64,000 bases of DNA from UBA940 sp031547885 (GTDB lineage Bacteria; Bacteroidota; Bacteroidia; Bacteroidales; Rikenellaceae): assembly GCA_031547885.1 (NCBI GenBank), contig JAVBRO010000001.1, positions 62,001 to 126,000 on the forward strand, read 5' to 3'. The position numbers and the translations under genes are program-made. Below the pieces are notes generated by a model. It searched no databases, was not told the DNA's origin, and saw nothing but the letters and a program-made list of their open reading frames with translations. Positions 20,427 to 29,846 of the stretch are shown in pieces. Position 1 is the stretch's first letter. Each line of letters opens with the position of its first letter.

Positions 20427-21314
20427 CTATCCTTTCTTGCGGTTGCGATACTCGGTAGGCGAAACGCCGGCCACCTTTGTGAATACCTTGGAAAAATAAT
20501 ATGGGTCGCCGATCCCGATCTTGTAACATATCTGATTGATCTTCATAGGACTGAAATCAAGCATATTGCACGCGGCCTGCACTTTCATGTGCGTCAGGTA
20601 GGTCAGGGGCGGATAGCCCGTCTGGTGTCTGAAGGCGGTGTTCAGGTAAGAGGCGGAACAGCGCGCGTATTGCGACAACTGGTCCAGAGTGAGTTTCGAT
20701 TCTATGTTTTCGCGCATGTACATGATCACCCGCTCGACCATCTCGCGGTCCCGGTTGTGGCGAGTACCCGACTCGCGGAATTTGCCGATGTATTTGAGCG
20801 ATCCGAGGAAGTAATAGAGGCTCGATATGGCGTAGTAGATGTTGTCGCGGCTGAAACCGTTTTCCAGAATGCGGTATATCTCCTCGAATATGTTGATGCG
20901 GTCGGTGATGCGCGAGTGGTCGTTGGGCATGATCGGCGACGGGGTGTCGAAACCGTCGGCGTAGAATCCCGCCAGCGTGCCGCCGAAATGCATCCAGTAG
21001 ATCGTCCACGGCGAGGCGTCGTCCGACCCGTAGGCGTGGGGAACATGTGCGGGAATGATCAGGAATGTGTTGGTTTTCACCGCATGCCGCCGCCCCTTGA
21101 GTTCCACCCACCCTTCGCCGCCGATGCAATATATCAATATATACTGCGGGGCGCCGTCGCCGCGCTTCATGTAATGGTGCTTGGCCGAGGGAAAATAGCC
21201 TATATCGGTAATATGCAGCTTCGAGGCGAATCCGTCCGCCTCCATCTCCCTTACAAGGGATGCGGGCAGAACGATCGCCCTGCTGCCCCGGAATCCGTCG
21301 CGTATTTTAGCCAT
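20427..21314 (-). CDS. AraC-family transcriptional regulator with cupin-like sensor
   Basis: A protein of 295 residues. The N-terminal half is an AraC-type ligand-binding cupin (YILIYCIGGEGWVELKGRRH, then TFLIIPAHVPHAYG). The C-terminal 100 residues hold two helix-turn-helices (LDQLSQYARCSASYLNTAFR and INQICYKIGIGDPYYFSKVF). It is divergent from the epimerase/sugar porter/corrinoid operon across a 226-bp AT-rich gap, and so is the likely sugar-responsive regulator of that operon. It could also act on the esterase gene 73 bp downstream on the same strand. Confidence 0.9.
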   Translation of the reverse strand: MAKIRDGFRGSRAIVLPASLVREMEADGFASKLHITDIGYFPSAKHHYMKRGDGAPQYILIYCIGGEGWVELKGRRHAVKTNTFLIIPAHVPHAYGSDDASPWTIYWMHFGGTLAGFYADGFDTPSPIMPNDHSRITDRINIFEEIYRILENGFSRDNIYYAISSLYYFLGSLKYIGKFRESGTRHNRDREMVERVIMYMRENIESKLTLDQLSQYARCSASYLNTAFRHQTGYPPLTYLTHMKVQAACNMLDFSPMKINQICYKIGIGDPYYFSKVFTKVAGVSPTEYRNRKKG

Positions 21315-21490
21315 AGCCGCTGTGTTTGCAATAAAGGTAATAATTATGTCCGATAATATAGCATTTGATGGTTAAATATTTGTATAATCATTGAATTTAA
21401 ATGACTTAATATTATTAAATAAATTTAAATACAGCAATATATTACATCTATTTAATTTTTTATTCTATTTCGGACGGGGGATATTATCCA

Positions 21491-21498
21491 TAATTTTG
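21491..21498 (+). promoter_or_regulatory. -7 box of the sugar/corrinoid operon
   Basis: TAATTTTG fits the Bacteroidetes -7 consensus TAnnTTTG. A weak TTTC lies 19 nt upstream. Transcription would begin near 21505, about 35 nt before the chosen epimerase start codon, which supports the start at 21541 over the longer frame. I saw no cobalamin riboswitch in the gap. Confidence 0.5.
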
Positions 21499-21540
21499 CA
21501 TTTGAATCATGGCCAAACTAACCCTGAAATCTCCTTGGAT

Positions 21541-22593
21541 ATGTGCAGCAACCTGAACGAAGTGCCGACTGTAACCCTTGAGAATAAGGCGGGGGCCGCG
21601 GCTACTTTCATCCCATACGGCGCCCGGTGGACGGGCATGCGCGTGCCCGACCGCAACGGTATTCCGGGCGATGTGGTTCTCGGATTCGAAGACCCTTCGC
21701 ACTACGCCTGCGCCGAGGAACACTACCATGGCGCCATCGTGGGCCGGGTGTGCCAGCGGATCTCAGGCGCATGCTTCACTTTGAATGGGCAAACCTACCA
21801 ACTGGCGCACAACGACGGTTTCGGCTCGCCGCTGCCCAACCATCTGCACGGCGGAGTGACGGCTTTCCATAACCGGATGTGGGAAACACATCCTTATACA
21901 ACTCCGGAAGGCGACCAGGCAGTGGCTTTCACCCTTTTTTCGCCTGACGGCGAGGAGGGGTACCCCGGGAACGTCGAAGTGCGTGTGGACTACATACTGA
22001 AACGCGACAGCAACGAACTGTTGATGGAACTCTCCGCAATTTCGGACCGTCCCACGCCGCTGAACCTGACTAATCACGCTTTCTTCAACCTCGGCGGCGG
22101 CCCTGATATCCTGTCGCACAAGCTGTATGTGGCCGCATCACATAGTCTGGAATGCGACGCCGAATATATTCCTACGGGCAGGTCGATTCCGGTGGATGGA
22201 ACCTTTTGTGATTTCCGCATACCGCGAAGCATCGCAGAGTCGATCTCCTGCGGCGGTCCCAAAACGGCGGCCGACGGCGGACTGGCGCCTGCTTTCGTGC
22301 TCGACCGGCCACAGGGCGACCAATGCGCTTTCGCCGCACGCCTGCACGACCCTGCCTCGGGACGCATGCTCGAAGTACGCACCACCCAACCCTGCATGCA
22401 GCTCTACACCGGTTTCATGATGACCGGAAGCGATGCGGGACATGGCGGGATCCGCTACGGCAAAAACTGCGGTATCGCACTCGAAGCCGCGGGATATCCC
22501 GACGCCGTGAACCGCCCCGAATTTCCGGGAACGATCATCGGCCCGCAGCATCCATACCGCCATTCCTGCTCATATATTTTTAGCGTACAATAA
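21541..22593 (+). CDS. galM: Aldose 1-epimerase (galactose mutarotase)
   Basis: A cytosolic enzyme of 350 residues that interconverts alpha and beta anomers of aldoses. Family motifs are clear: NHLHGG and LTNHAFFNLGG, with the catalytic histidines, and ALEAAGYPDAVN near the end with the catalytic Glu. I start it at ATG 21541, because the frame upstream runs through AT-rich promoter DNA. No secretion signal is present. The MFS sugar porter gene begins 4 bp after its stop, so the pair should handle an imported monosaccharide. Galactose is a guess, since mutarotases are broad. Confidence 0.88.
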   Translation: MCSNLNEVPTVTLENKAGAAATFIPYGARWTGMRVPDRNGIPGDVVLGFEDPSHYACAEEHYHGAIVGRVCQRISGACFTLNGQTYQLAHNDGFGSPLPNHLHGGVTAFHNRMWETHPYTTPEGDQAVAFTLFSPDGEEGYPGNVEVRVDYILKRDSNELLMELSAISDRPTPLNLTNHAFFNLGGGPDILSHKLYVAASHSLECDAEYIPTGRSIPVDGTFCDFRIPRSIAESISCGGPKTAADGGLAPAFVLDRPQGDQCAFAARLHDPASGRMLEVRTTQPCMQLYTGFMMTGSDAGHGGIRYGKNCGIALEAAGYPDAVNRPEFPGTIIGPQHPYRHSCSYIFSVQ

Positions 22594-22597
22594 TCCA

Positions 22598-23995
22598 ATG
22601 AATATGAAGAACATAAATTTAGGCTACCTGATGCTGATCTCGCTCGTGTCCGCCATGGGCGGACTGCTGTTCGGTTACGACTGGGTCGTGATCGGCGGGG
22701 CGAAACCGTTTTACGAACCATTTTTCGGCATAGCCGGCAATCCCGCGCTGCAGGGATGGGCCATGAGCAGCGCACTGGTGGGATGCCTGGCCGGCGCCCT
22801 GCTATCGGGCATGCTCAGCGACCGTTACGGCCGCAAAAAAATGCTTATCGCAGCCGCCTTCCTGTTCATCGCCTCGTCGACAGGAACGGGCGCTACGAAC
22901 AATTTCACGATGTTCGTGCTCTTCCGCATCCTCGGCGGACTGGGGATCGGGATCGCCTCGAATCTCTCGCCGATGTATATCGCCGAAATCGCGCCGCCGG
23001 AACTGCGCGGGCGGTTCGTGTCGCTCAACCAGCTGACGATCGTGCTCGGCATACTGGCGGCCCAGGTGTGCAACATGCTGATCGCCGAACCTGTGGAACA
23101 AGGAGCCACGCTCGCCCAGATCAGCGGATCGTGGAACGGACAGATGGGTTGGCGGTGGATGTTCTGGGCCTGCAACGTTCCGGCCGTTCTGTTTTTCGTA
23201 TTTGCATTCTTCATCCCCGAAAGTCCGCGCTGGCTGGCCGTGAAAGGACGTGAAGAAAAGGCTGTGAAGGTACTTTCCCGGATCGGCGGGGAGCAATACG
23301 CCCGCGACGAATATGCCGCCATCCGGCAGGCCGAGGAAAAAACCGCAGCGACCGGACGCGGGGCTTTCGCCCGTCTGCTATCCCCCTCGATGCGCACGGT
23401 GCTCATAATCGGAGTGGTGCTGACCGTTTTCCAGCAGTGGTGCGGCATCAACGTGATCTTCAACTACGCCCAGGAGATATTCGCCGCGGCCGGTTATGGC
23501 GTCTCGGACACGCTGATGAACATTGTGGTCACGGGCGTTACCAACGTGGTCTTCACGTTCGTGGCGATCTTCACCGTCGACAAGCTCGGGCGGCGTCCCC
23601 TGCTGTTGATCGGGGCAGGCGGGCTTGCGGTGATCTACGCGCTGATGGGGGCGGCCTACTTCTTCAATGTGGGCGGAGTGGCGATGCTGGTGATAGTAGT
23701 CCTGGCGATAGCCTGCTACGCAATGTCGCTCGCACCGGTGATGTGGGTGGTGATCTCGGAGATATTCCCGAACGCCGTGCGCGGTGCCGCCATGGCCGTG
23801 GCAACTTTCGCGCTTTGGGCGGCATGCTTCATACTGACCTACACCTTCCCGCTGCTCAACAAAGCGCTGGGACCGGCAGGCACGTTCTGGACCTACGGGG
23901 TGATCTGCGTGCTTGGATTCCTGTTCATCATGAAATGGATACCCGAAACCAAGAATAAAAGCCTCGAAGAGATCGAGAAAGAGCTGGTGAAATAA
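22598..23995 (+). CDS. MFS sugar porter (sugar:proton symporter)
   Basis: A 465-residue inner-membrane transporter with 12 predicted helices. Sugar-porter signatures are present: GGLLFGYDWVVIGG in helix 1, SDRYGRKK between helices 2 and 3, PESPRWL before the central loop, a second DKLGRRP, and PETKNKSLEEIE at the end. XylE/GalP-type members import pentoses or hexoses with protons. It starts 4 bp after the epimerase gene and is followed after 21 bp by the DUF5107 gene, so transport is tied to the downstream methyl-transfer genes. Confidence 0.92.
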   Translation: MNMKNINLGYLMLISLVSAMGGLLFGYDWVVIGGAKPFYEPFFGIAGNPALQGWAMSSALVGCLAGALLSGMLSDRYGRKKMLIAAAFLFIASSTGTGATNNFTMFVLFRILGGLGIGIASNLSPMYIAEIAPPELRGRFVSLNQLTIVLGILAAQVCNMLIAEPVEQGATLAQISGSWNGQMGWRWMFWACNVPAVLFFVFAFFIPESPRWLAVKGREEKAVKVLSRIGGEQYARDEYAAIRQAEEKTAATGRGAFARLLSPSMRTVLIIGVVLTVFQQWCGINVIFNYAQEIFAAAGYGVSDTLMNIVVTGVTNVVFTFVAIFTVDKLGRRPLLLIGAGGLAVIYALMGAAYFFNVGGVAMLVIVVLAIACYAMSLAPVMWVVISEIFPNAVRGAAMAVATFALWAACFILTYTFPLLNKALGPAGTFWTYGVICVLGFLFIMKWIPETKNKSLEEIEKELVK

Positions 23996-24016
23996 GAATT
24001 ATATAAAAACGCAACC

Positions 24017-27000
24017 ATGAAAGTAAAAGTCTGGAAAGAGGACGTCGTGATCCCGACTTACGAGGCCGGGCAGGAGGAGAGAAATCCGATGTTCCTCGAA
24101 AAACGTGTCTACCAGGGCAGCAGCGGGGTGGTCTATCCTTACCCTGTGATCGAAAAGATATCTGACGAAAAGATCGACAAAAGTTACGTGGCGCTGATGC
24201 TCGAGAACGAGTACATCCGCGTGATGATCCTGCCCGAGTTGGGCGGCAGGGTGCAGATGGCCTGGGACAAGATACGCGGGCGACATTTCATATACTACAA
24301 CCATGTCGTAAAACCCGCCCTGGTGGGGCTTGCCGGCCCGTGGATATCGGGCGGGATCGAGTTCAACTGGCCTCAGCATCATCGCCCGAGCACTTTCATG
24401 CCGGTGGATTGGCGCATCGAGGAGTTGCCCGACGGCGGAGCCACGGTGTGGGTCAACGAACGCGAACGGATGTTTCACCAGCGGGGTACGGCGGGGTTCA
24501 CCCTCCGGCCCGGACGCGCCGTGCTCGAAATACAGGGGCGGGTGTCGAACCCCACGCCAGTGCCGCAGACCTTCCTGTGGTGGGCCAACCCCGCCGTGGC
24601 GGTCAACGACCATTACCAGAGCGTATTCCCGCCCGATGTGAACGCTGTATTCGACCATGGCAGACGCGACGTATCGACTTTCCCGATCGCCACAGGTACC
24701 TATTACAAGGTCGATTACTCGGCTGGGGTGGATATATCCCAATACAGGAATATCCCGGTGCCGACATCCTACATGGCCGTCATGTCGGGCTATGATTTCG
24801 TGGGCGGATATGAGAACGACACCCGCGCCGGAATGCTGCATGTAGCCGACCACAACGTATCCCCCGGCAAAAAGCAATGGACGTGGGGCAACGGCGATTT
24901 CGGAGTTGCGTGGGACCGCAACCTGACAGATTCCGACGGCCCGTACATCGAGCTGATGGCAGGCGTGTATACCGATAACCAACCCGATTTCAGCTGGCTA
25001 CAGCCGTATGAAGAGAAACGCTTCACACAATATTTCCTTCCTTACCGCGAGCTGGGAGTCGTCAAAAATGCCTCGGCCGACTTCCTGATTAACGTTGAGA
25101 AAGAGGGGACGCGGGCGGTAGTCAGGGTATTCGCCACTTCGCGGCGCGAGGGCGTGACGGTCTGCCTCGTGACCTGGAGCGAACAGCTGCTGGAAGATAC
25201 TGTCACGCTGACTCCCGAAGAAGTATATGAAAAACGGGTCGAGATGGGCGGAGAGCCTATGTCGGAACTGTCGCTGGTGCTGAAAGACGCCGCCACCGGC
25301 AAGCGCCTGCTCGAATGGCACGGGGCCGAAACGCAGGACAAGGAAGTACCTGCACCCGCAGCGGCGGCCAAAGACCCTGAACAGGTACCCACAAACGAGG
25401 AGTTATTCCTCACCGGGCTCCACCTGGAGCAATACCGCCATGCTACCTACGACCCCAGGGAGTACTATCGGGAAGCCCTCCGCCGCGATCCGGGAGACAT
25501 CCGCTGCAACAATGCGATGGGACTGTGGCTGCTGCGGCGCGGAAAATTCGCCGAAGCAGAGCCCTATTTCCGCGCCGCAATACGCCGCCAGACCGAGCGT
25601 AATCCCAATCCCTACGACGGCGAGCCGCACTACAACCTCGGGCTGGCGCTCCGTTTCCAGGGCAGGACGGACGAAGCGTACGCCAAATTCTACAAGGCGT
25701 GCTGGAACGGGGCGTGGCAGGACGCAGGTTACTTCGCCCTGGCACAGATATCCTGCTCGAGAGGCGATTTTGAAACGGGGCTCGAAGAGGTCGGTAAATC
25801 GCTGGCGCGCAACCACACCAACATGGTCGCCCGCCATCTGAAAACCGCCATACTGCGCCGACTCGGACGAAAAGAGTATGCGCTGCGCTTTGCACAACGG
25901 TCGCTGGAAAAGGATCCTTTCAATTTCGGGTGCCTCTATGAATCCTATCTTGTGTCGGGCGATGACAGTTACCTTGCCCAGCTGGAAGAGATGATGGGCG
26001 GTGACAGCCATAATTACGAGGAAGTGGCGCTCGACTACCTGAACGCCGGATTTACCTATGAGGCGGTTTCACTGCTCAGAATTGCCGGAGAGCATTGCCG
26101 GACGGTCTCGCCGATGGTTTGGTACACGGCCGGGTATGCGCTCATGGTGTCGGGAAATGACACCAAAGCCGCCGCGATGTTCGCCAGAGGCGCGGCGCAG
26201 GCGCCAGGAAGCCGTTTCCCGAACAGGCTGGAGGACATTTTATCGTTACAGGCAGCCGTGGCGGCCGATCCTTCCGATGCCATGGCATGGCACCACCTGG
26301 GCAATATATGGTACGACAAACGGCAGTATTCCGACGCAATCGCGTGCTGGGAACGCTCGGTGGAAGCCGACGGCAATTTCCCCACCTCGCGGCGCAACCT
26401 CGCACTGGGTTACTTCAATAAGCTGGGGCGCCGGGAAGAGGCTTTGGTGCAGTTGACGCGGGCTTTTGAACTCGACCCGTCGGACACCCGTCTGCTGATG
26501 GAACTCGACCAACTGCACAAACGCATGAACCGTCCGCACGCCGAGCGCATCGCCCTGCTCGACCGGTATTACGGGCAGGTGGAGCAGCGGGACGACCTGT
26601 GCCTCGAATATATCACGCTGCTGAATCAACTGGGGCGTTACGGAGAAGCGGTCGCAGCGATCGGCCGCCGCAAATTCCATCCCTGGGAGGGAGGCGAAGG
26701 CAAAGTGCCCGCCCAATACCAGATAGCGCGCGTGGAACTGGCGAAAAAAACCATCGCGGAACAGCGCTGGGCCGATGCCGTCGGGCTACTGGAGGAGTGT
26801 CTGGTCTATCCTCATAGTCTGGGTGAAGGCAAGCTGCCGGGCGCACAGGAAAACGATTTCAATTACTGGTTGGGGCGCGCCTGCGAAGGGATGGGGGAAG
26901 GAGGTAAAGCGCACGCCTGGTACCTGGCGGCGGCGCAGGGCCCCGTCGAACCGGCCGACGCCATGTTCTACAACGACCAGAAGCCCGACAAGATATTCTA

Positions 27001-27331
27001 CCAGGGACTCGCCCTGCTCAGGCTCGGGCAGAGGGATGAGGCGGCGGCGCGTTTCCGCTCGCTTCGGGAATACGGGCTGCGGCATATGGACGACCACGTG
27101 CGGATCGACTACTTCGCCGTTTCGCTGCCCGATCTGCTGATCTGGGAAGACGATCTGGACCGGCGCAACAAAGTGCACTGCAACTATGTGGCCGGATTGG
27201 GATTCCTCGGCGAAGGCGACACGGACACAGCCCGGATGCACCTGGAAAAAGCTTTTGCAATGGATAACAACCACCAGGGCGCGCAGTGCCACCTCGGGAT
27301 GCTGATGTCCGGAATTACAGCACAATCTTAA
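24017..27331 (+). CDS. DUF5107 domain protein with long TPR array
   Basis: A 1104-residue protein with no signal peptide. The N-terminal 400 residues or so match the DUF5107 pattern, which I recall as related to the galactose-mutarotase-like beta-sandwich fold (MILPELGGRVQMAWDK, GLAGPWISGGIEFNWPQHH, TFLWWANPAVAV). From about residue 455 onward it is built of TPR units (FAEAEPYFRAAIRR, YHLGNIWYDKRQYSDAIACWE and others). Its function is unknown. A sugar-binding or sugar-acting domain plus a protein-binding scaffold would suit a hub between the sugar porter and the corrinoid enzymes. The next gene begins 12 bp later. Confidence 0.8.
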   Translation: MKVKVWKEDVVIPTYEAGQEERNPMFLEKRVYQGSSGVVYPYPVIEKISDEKIDKSYVALMLENEYIRVMILPELGGRVQMAWDKIRGRHFIYYNHVVKPALVGLAGPWISGGIEFNWPQHHRPSTFMPVDWRIEELPDGGATVWVNERERMFHQRGTAGFTLRPGRAVLEIQGRVSNPTPVPQTFLWWANPAVAVNDHYQSVFPPDVNAVFDHGRRDVSTFPIATGTYYKVDYSAGVDISQYRNIPVPTSYMAVMSGYDFVGGYENDTRAGMLHVADHNVSPGKKQWTWGNGDFGVAWDRNLTDSDGPYIELMAGVYTDNQPDFSWLQPYEEKRFTQYFLPYRELGVVKNASADFLINVEKEGTRAVVRVFATSRREGVTVCLVTWSEQLLEDTVTLTPEEVYEKRVEMGGEPMSELSLVLKDAATGKRLLEWHGAETQDKEVPAPAAAAKDPEQVPTNEELFLTGLHLEQYRHATYDPREYYREALRRDPGDIRCNNAMGLWLLRRGKFAEAEPYFRAAIRRQTERNPNPYDGEPHYNLGLALRFQGRTDEAYAKFYKACWNGAWQDAGYFALAQISCSRGDFETGLEEVGKSLARNHTNMVARHLKTAILRRLGRKEYALRFAQRSLEKDPFNFGCLYESYLVSGDDSYLAQLEEMMGGDSHNYEEVALDYLNAGFTYEAVSLLRIAGEHCRTVSPMVWYTAGYALMVSGNDTKAAAMFARGAAQAPGSRFPNRLEDILSLQAAVAADPSDAMAWHHLGNIWYDKRQYSDAIACWERSVEADGNFPTSRRNLALGYFNKLGRREEALVQLTRAFELDPSDTRLLMELDQLHKRMNRPHAERIALLDRYYGQVEQRDDLCLEYITLLNQLGRYGEAVAAIGRRKFHPWEGGEGKVPAQYQIARVELAKKTIAEQRWADAVGLLEECLVYPHSLGEGKLPGAQENDFNYWLGRACEGMGEGGKAHAWYLAAAQGPVEPADAMFYNDQKPDKIFYQGLALLRLGQRDEAAARFRSLREYGLRHMDDHVRIDYFAVSLPDLLIWEDDLDRRNKVHCNYVAGLGFLGEGDTDTARMHLEKAFAMDNNHQGAQCHLGMLMSGITAQS

Positions 27332-27343
27332 AATTATCACGTT

Positions 27344-28417
27344 ATGAGTTTTTATCTCGAAACTAAGCCCGATTTCGACCGGTGCGTCGCCCGTATCGAG
27401 GCGTGGTTCAACTTCCAGGTCACCGACCGCGCACCCGTACGTTTCCACCGCCATAACGCCGAGTATGAAAGCGCCATGTCCAATTCGGGACACGCCACGC
27501 TGCGCGACCGCTGGATGGATGCCGAATTCCAGGCCCGGAGTTTTCTGGACAGCGTCAAAGGCCAGCGGTTCAATGCAGAGACCTTTCCCGTGTACATGCC
27601 GAACCTGGGTCCGAACTGGTATGCAGCCGTGCATGGGGCGGAGTTGGAATTCGGAGAAACGACATCCTGGGTCGAGCCGGTGGTCTTTTCCGAAGAGGAC
27701 CTCGTGAAGATCAAATTCTCGAAAGATAACCCATACTACCGGTCGATGCATGAGCTTACCCGCGCGGCGCTGGATATCTGCCGGGACCAGTTTATCGTGG
27801 GATATACCGACATCCACCCGGCGATGGATTGCGCCGCAGCCTGGCGCGGATCCGAGCAGTTGTGCTTCGACATGATGCTCGACCCGGGCCTGGCGCACAA
27901 GCTCGCCGATCTGGCCAGCCGGCATTTCCTCGAGGTTTTCGACGATTTCGACACAGTGCTCAAAGCGGCCGGCCAGCCCTGCGCCACGTGGATGAACATT
28001 CCGCTGCCCGGGGCGCGCCTGCATATTCCGAGCTGCGACTTCTCTTTCATGATATCCCCGGAGCAGTTCGACGAATACTGCCTCCCCGCACTGCGCGACG
28101 AGATGCGCACGATGACGCACAACATCTACCATGTCGACGGAATGGGCGTGGCCAACCACACCGATTCGATCCTGGGGGCGGGTATCCGGGCCATCCAATG
28201 GGTACAGGGGATGGCCGACCTGTATCCGATCATGCAGCATGTCCCTTATATCAAAAAACTTCAGGAACGCGGCGTTTCGGTGATCGTCGATCTGGACCAG
28301 GGCGACCTGGACACCTTCATGCGTGAAGTACGACCCGAGGGTATTTTCCTGTGGGTGGGAACCGACAACGACGGGCAGCAGCACGATATCATCAAAAAAC
28401 TGCTTAAATGGAAATAG
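27344..28417 (+). CDS. UroD-fold protein, HxD type (putative corrinoid-linked methyltransferase)
   Basis: A protein of 357 residues related to uroporphyrinogen decarboxylase, but of the branch found beside corrinoid proteins. The C-terminal half has CDFSFMISPEQFDEY and then YHVDGMG (H263, D265), at the place where zinc methyltransferases of the MtaA type have H-x-C. No second cysteine is found in the late segment (VGTDNDGQ). It therefore lacks the usual Zn-thiol site, and may be the substrate-side methyltransferase or a different enzyme altogether. It is followed after 49 bp by the corrinoid protein gene. The fold is firm; the reaction is open. Confidence 0.75.
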   Translation: MSFYLETKPDFDRCVARIEAWFNFQVTDRAPVRFHRHNAEYESAMSNSGHATLRDRWMDAEFQARSFLDSVKGQRFNAETFPVYMPNLGPNWYAAVHGAELEFGETTSWVEPVVFSEEDLVKIKFSKDNPYYRSMHELTRAALDICRDQFIVGYTDIHPAMDCAAAWRGSEQLCFDMMLDPGLAHKLADLASRHFLEVFDDFDTVLKAAGQPCATWMNIPLPGARLHIPSCDFSFMISPEQFDEYCLPALRDEMRTMTHNIYHVDGMGVANHTDSILGAGIRAIQWVQGMADLYPIMQHVPYIKKLQERGVSVIVDLDQGDLDTFMREVRPEGIFLWVGTDNDGQQHDIIKKLLKWK

Positions 28418-28466
28418 CGGTTTTAGTAACATATTTTCAGAGTAAATCTTAAAAGAACATACCATT

Positions 28467-29102
28467 ATGACCGATTTGAATAAGCTCTTCGAGGCGATCG
28501 TCGCCGGAAAACTGGAAGACGCTGTGGCGGTGACCAACCAGGCGCTGGCCGACGGGACCGAGCCACAGTCGATAATATCGGATTACATGATCCCGGGAAT
28601 GAGCGAGATCGGCGCCCGTTTCGAAGCCGGTTCTGCTTTCGTGCCCAACCTGCTCATGTCCGCCAGGGCGATGAAAGGGGCGCTGGATATCCTCAAGCCT
28701 CTGATGCAGGGGGGAAGCGCGGTCTCGATCGGCAGGGTCGTTATCGGCACCGTAAAGGGCGACCTGCACGACATCGGAAAGAACCTCGTGGCGAGCATGC
28801 TGGAAGGGTGCGGTTTCGAGGTGATTAACCTGGGCGTGGACGTTACGAGCGACAAATTCGTGGAAGCCGCACGCGAACACGACGCCGATATCGTCTGCAT
28901 GTCCGCCCTGCTGACCACCACTATGGATTACATGAAAGAGGTGATCGCCGCAATAGACAGGTCCGACATAAAAGGACGTGTGAAAGTAATGATCGGCGGA
29001 GCCCCCGTAAGCAGCGCTTTTGCAGAAACGATAGGCGCCGACGGATACAGCTCGAATGCGAACTCCGCAGTGGCGCTGGCAAAGAAACTGGTCTCCGCAT
29101 AA
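28467..29102 (+). CDS. Corrinoid (B12-binding) methyl carrier protein
   Basis: A protein of 211 residues with the two-domain layout of methyltransferase cognate corrinoid proteins such as MtaC/MtbC: an N-terminal helical cap (1-85) and a Rossmann-like cobalamin domain. The lower-ligand motif DLHDIG is present with H101 as the predicted cobalt ligand (D-x-H-x-x-G, 99-104), followed by SALLT (146-150) and GGAP (177-180), which cradle the nucleotide tail. It carries methyl groups between methyltransferases. It lies between the two UroD-fold genes, the normal place for a shared carrier. Confidence 0.93.
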   Translation: MTDLNKLFEAIVAGKLEDAVAVTNQALADGTEPQSIISDYMIPGMSEIGARFEAGSAFVPNLLMSARAMKGALDILKPLMQGGSAVSIGRVVIGTVKGDLHDIGKNLVASMLEGCGFEVINLGVDVTSDKFVEAAREHDADIVCMSALLTTTMDYMKEVIAAIDRSDIKGRVKVMIGGAPVSSAFAETIGADGYSSNANSAVALAKKLVSA

Positions 29103-29117
29103 ACTCCGCTTACAGGC

Positions 29118-29807
29118 ATGAACCGCACCCCGGCTATGCATACGCTCGACATACCGTTCCACGAACTGGAGATCAGCCGCAGCGACCTGCTGCTGTCACT
29201 GAGCATGGGCGCGCCCGACTATGTGCCCGACGCGGATATGGAACGGGCTATCGGCGAGGCGTCGGCACGGGCGGCAGGTATCTGTAAGCCCCGGGCGGCA
29301 TACCGGCTTTTCGAGCCGGAGCAGATCGGGGAGAGGAGCGTGCGCCTCGACGGCCGGGAGTTGAATACCGGCAAAATCATCACCCCGCATCTGGCCGGAG
29401 CCGACCGCCTGGCGGTTTTTGTGGCGACGGCCGGCCGGGAATTCGACCGGTGGCTTCATGAGATCAAATCGTCGGGGGATATCGTCATGGAGTTCACGGC
29501 CGACGCCCTGGGCAGCGAGATCGCCGAAGCCGCTGTCCGCGCTCTGCTGCAGCGCATCGCCCGGCAGACCGGAGCAAAGCAGACCAACCCCTACAGTCCG
29601 GGGTATTGCGGATGGCATGTCAGGGAGCAGCGCGTCCTGTTCTCGCTTCTTCCGCCCTCGCCGTGCGGGGTGACTTTGGGAGATTCGTGCCTCATGAGCC
29701 CCATAAAAAGCGTAAGCGGGATATTTGCCACAGGCAGCCGGGTACGGCAGTCGCCTTACAGTTGCCATATCTGCGACATGCCCACGTGCTTTAAAAAGAG
29801 AAGATAA
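29118..29807 (+). CDS. MetH activation-domain-like protein (putative corrinoid reactivation)
   Basis: A stand-alone protein of 229 residues resembling the SAM-binding activation domain of cobalamin-dependent methionine synthase. SPGYCGW (160-166) corresponds to the PGY loop of MetH, and CLMSPIKSVSG (191-201) is the other conserved stretch. The C-terminus has a cysteine cluster C216-x2-C219-x4-C224 that could hold metal or take part in redox. Such proteins often lie beside corrinoid methyltransferase genes and are thought to rescue oxidised cobalt. No RamA-like Fe-S reactivase is seen in the operon. It starts 15 bp after the carrier gene. Confidence 0.78.
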   Translation: MNRTPAMHTLDIPFHELEISRSDLLLSLSMGAPDYVPDADMERAIGEASARAAGICKPRAAYRLFEPEQIGERSVRLDGRELNTGKIITPHLAGADRLAVFVATAGREFDRWLHEIKSSGDIVMEFTADALGSEIAEAAVRALLQRIARQTGAKQTNPYSPGYCGWHVREQRVLFSLLPPSPCGVTLGDSCLMSPIKSVSGIFATGSRVRQSPYSCHICDMPTCFKKRR

Positions 29808-29846
29808 ACGTATGTTGCGGGTCTTGATCTCTAAAACTGACAGATT

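Noticed and set aside
21315..21540. Cobalamin riboswitch before the corrinoid operon
   Set aside because: No B12-box-like sequence or extended folded leader was found; the predicted leader is only about 35 nt.
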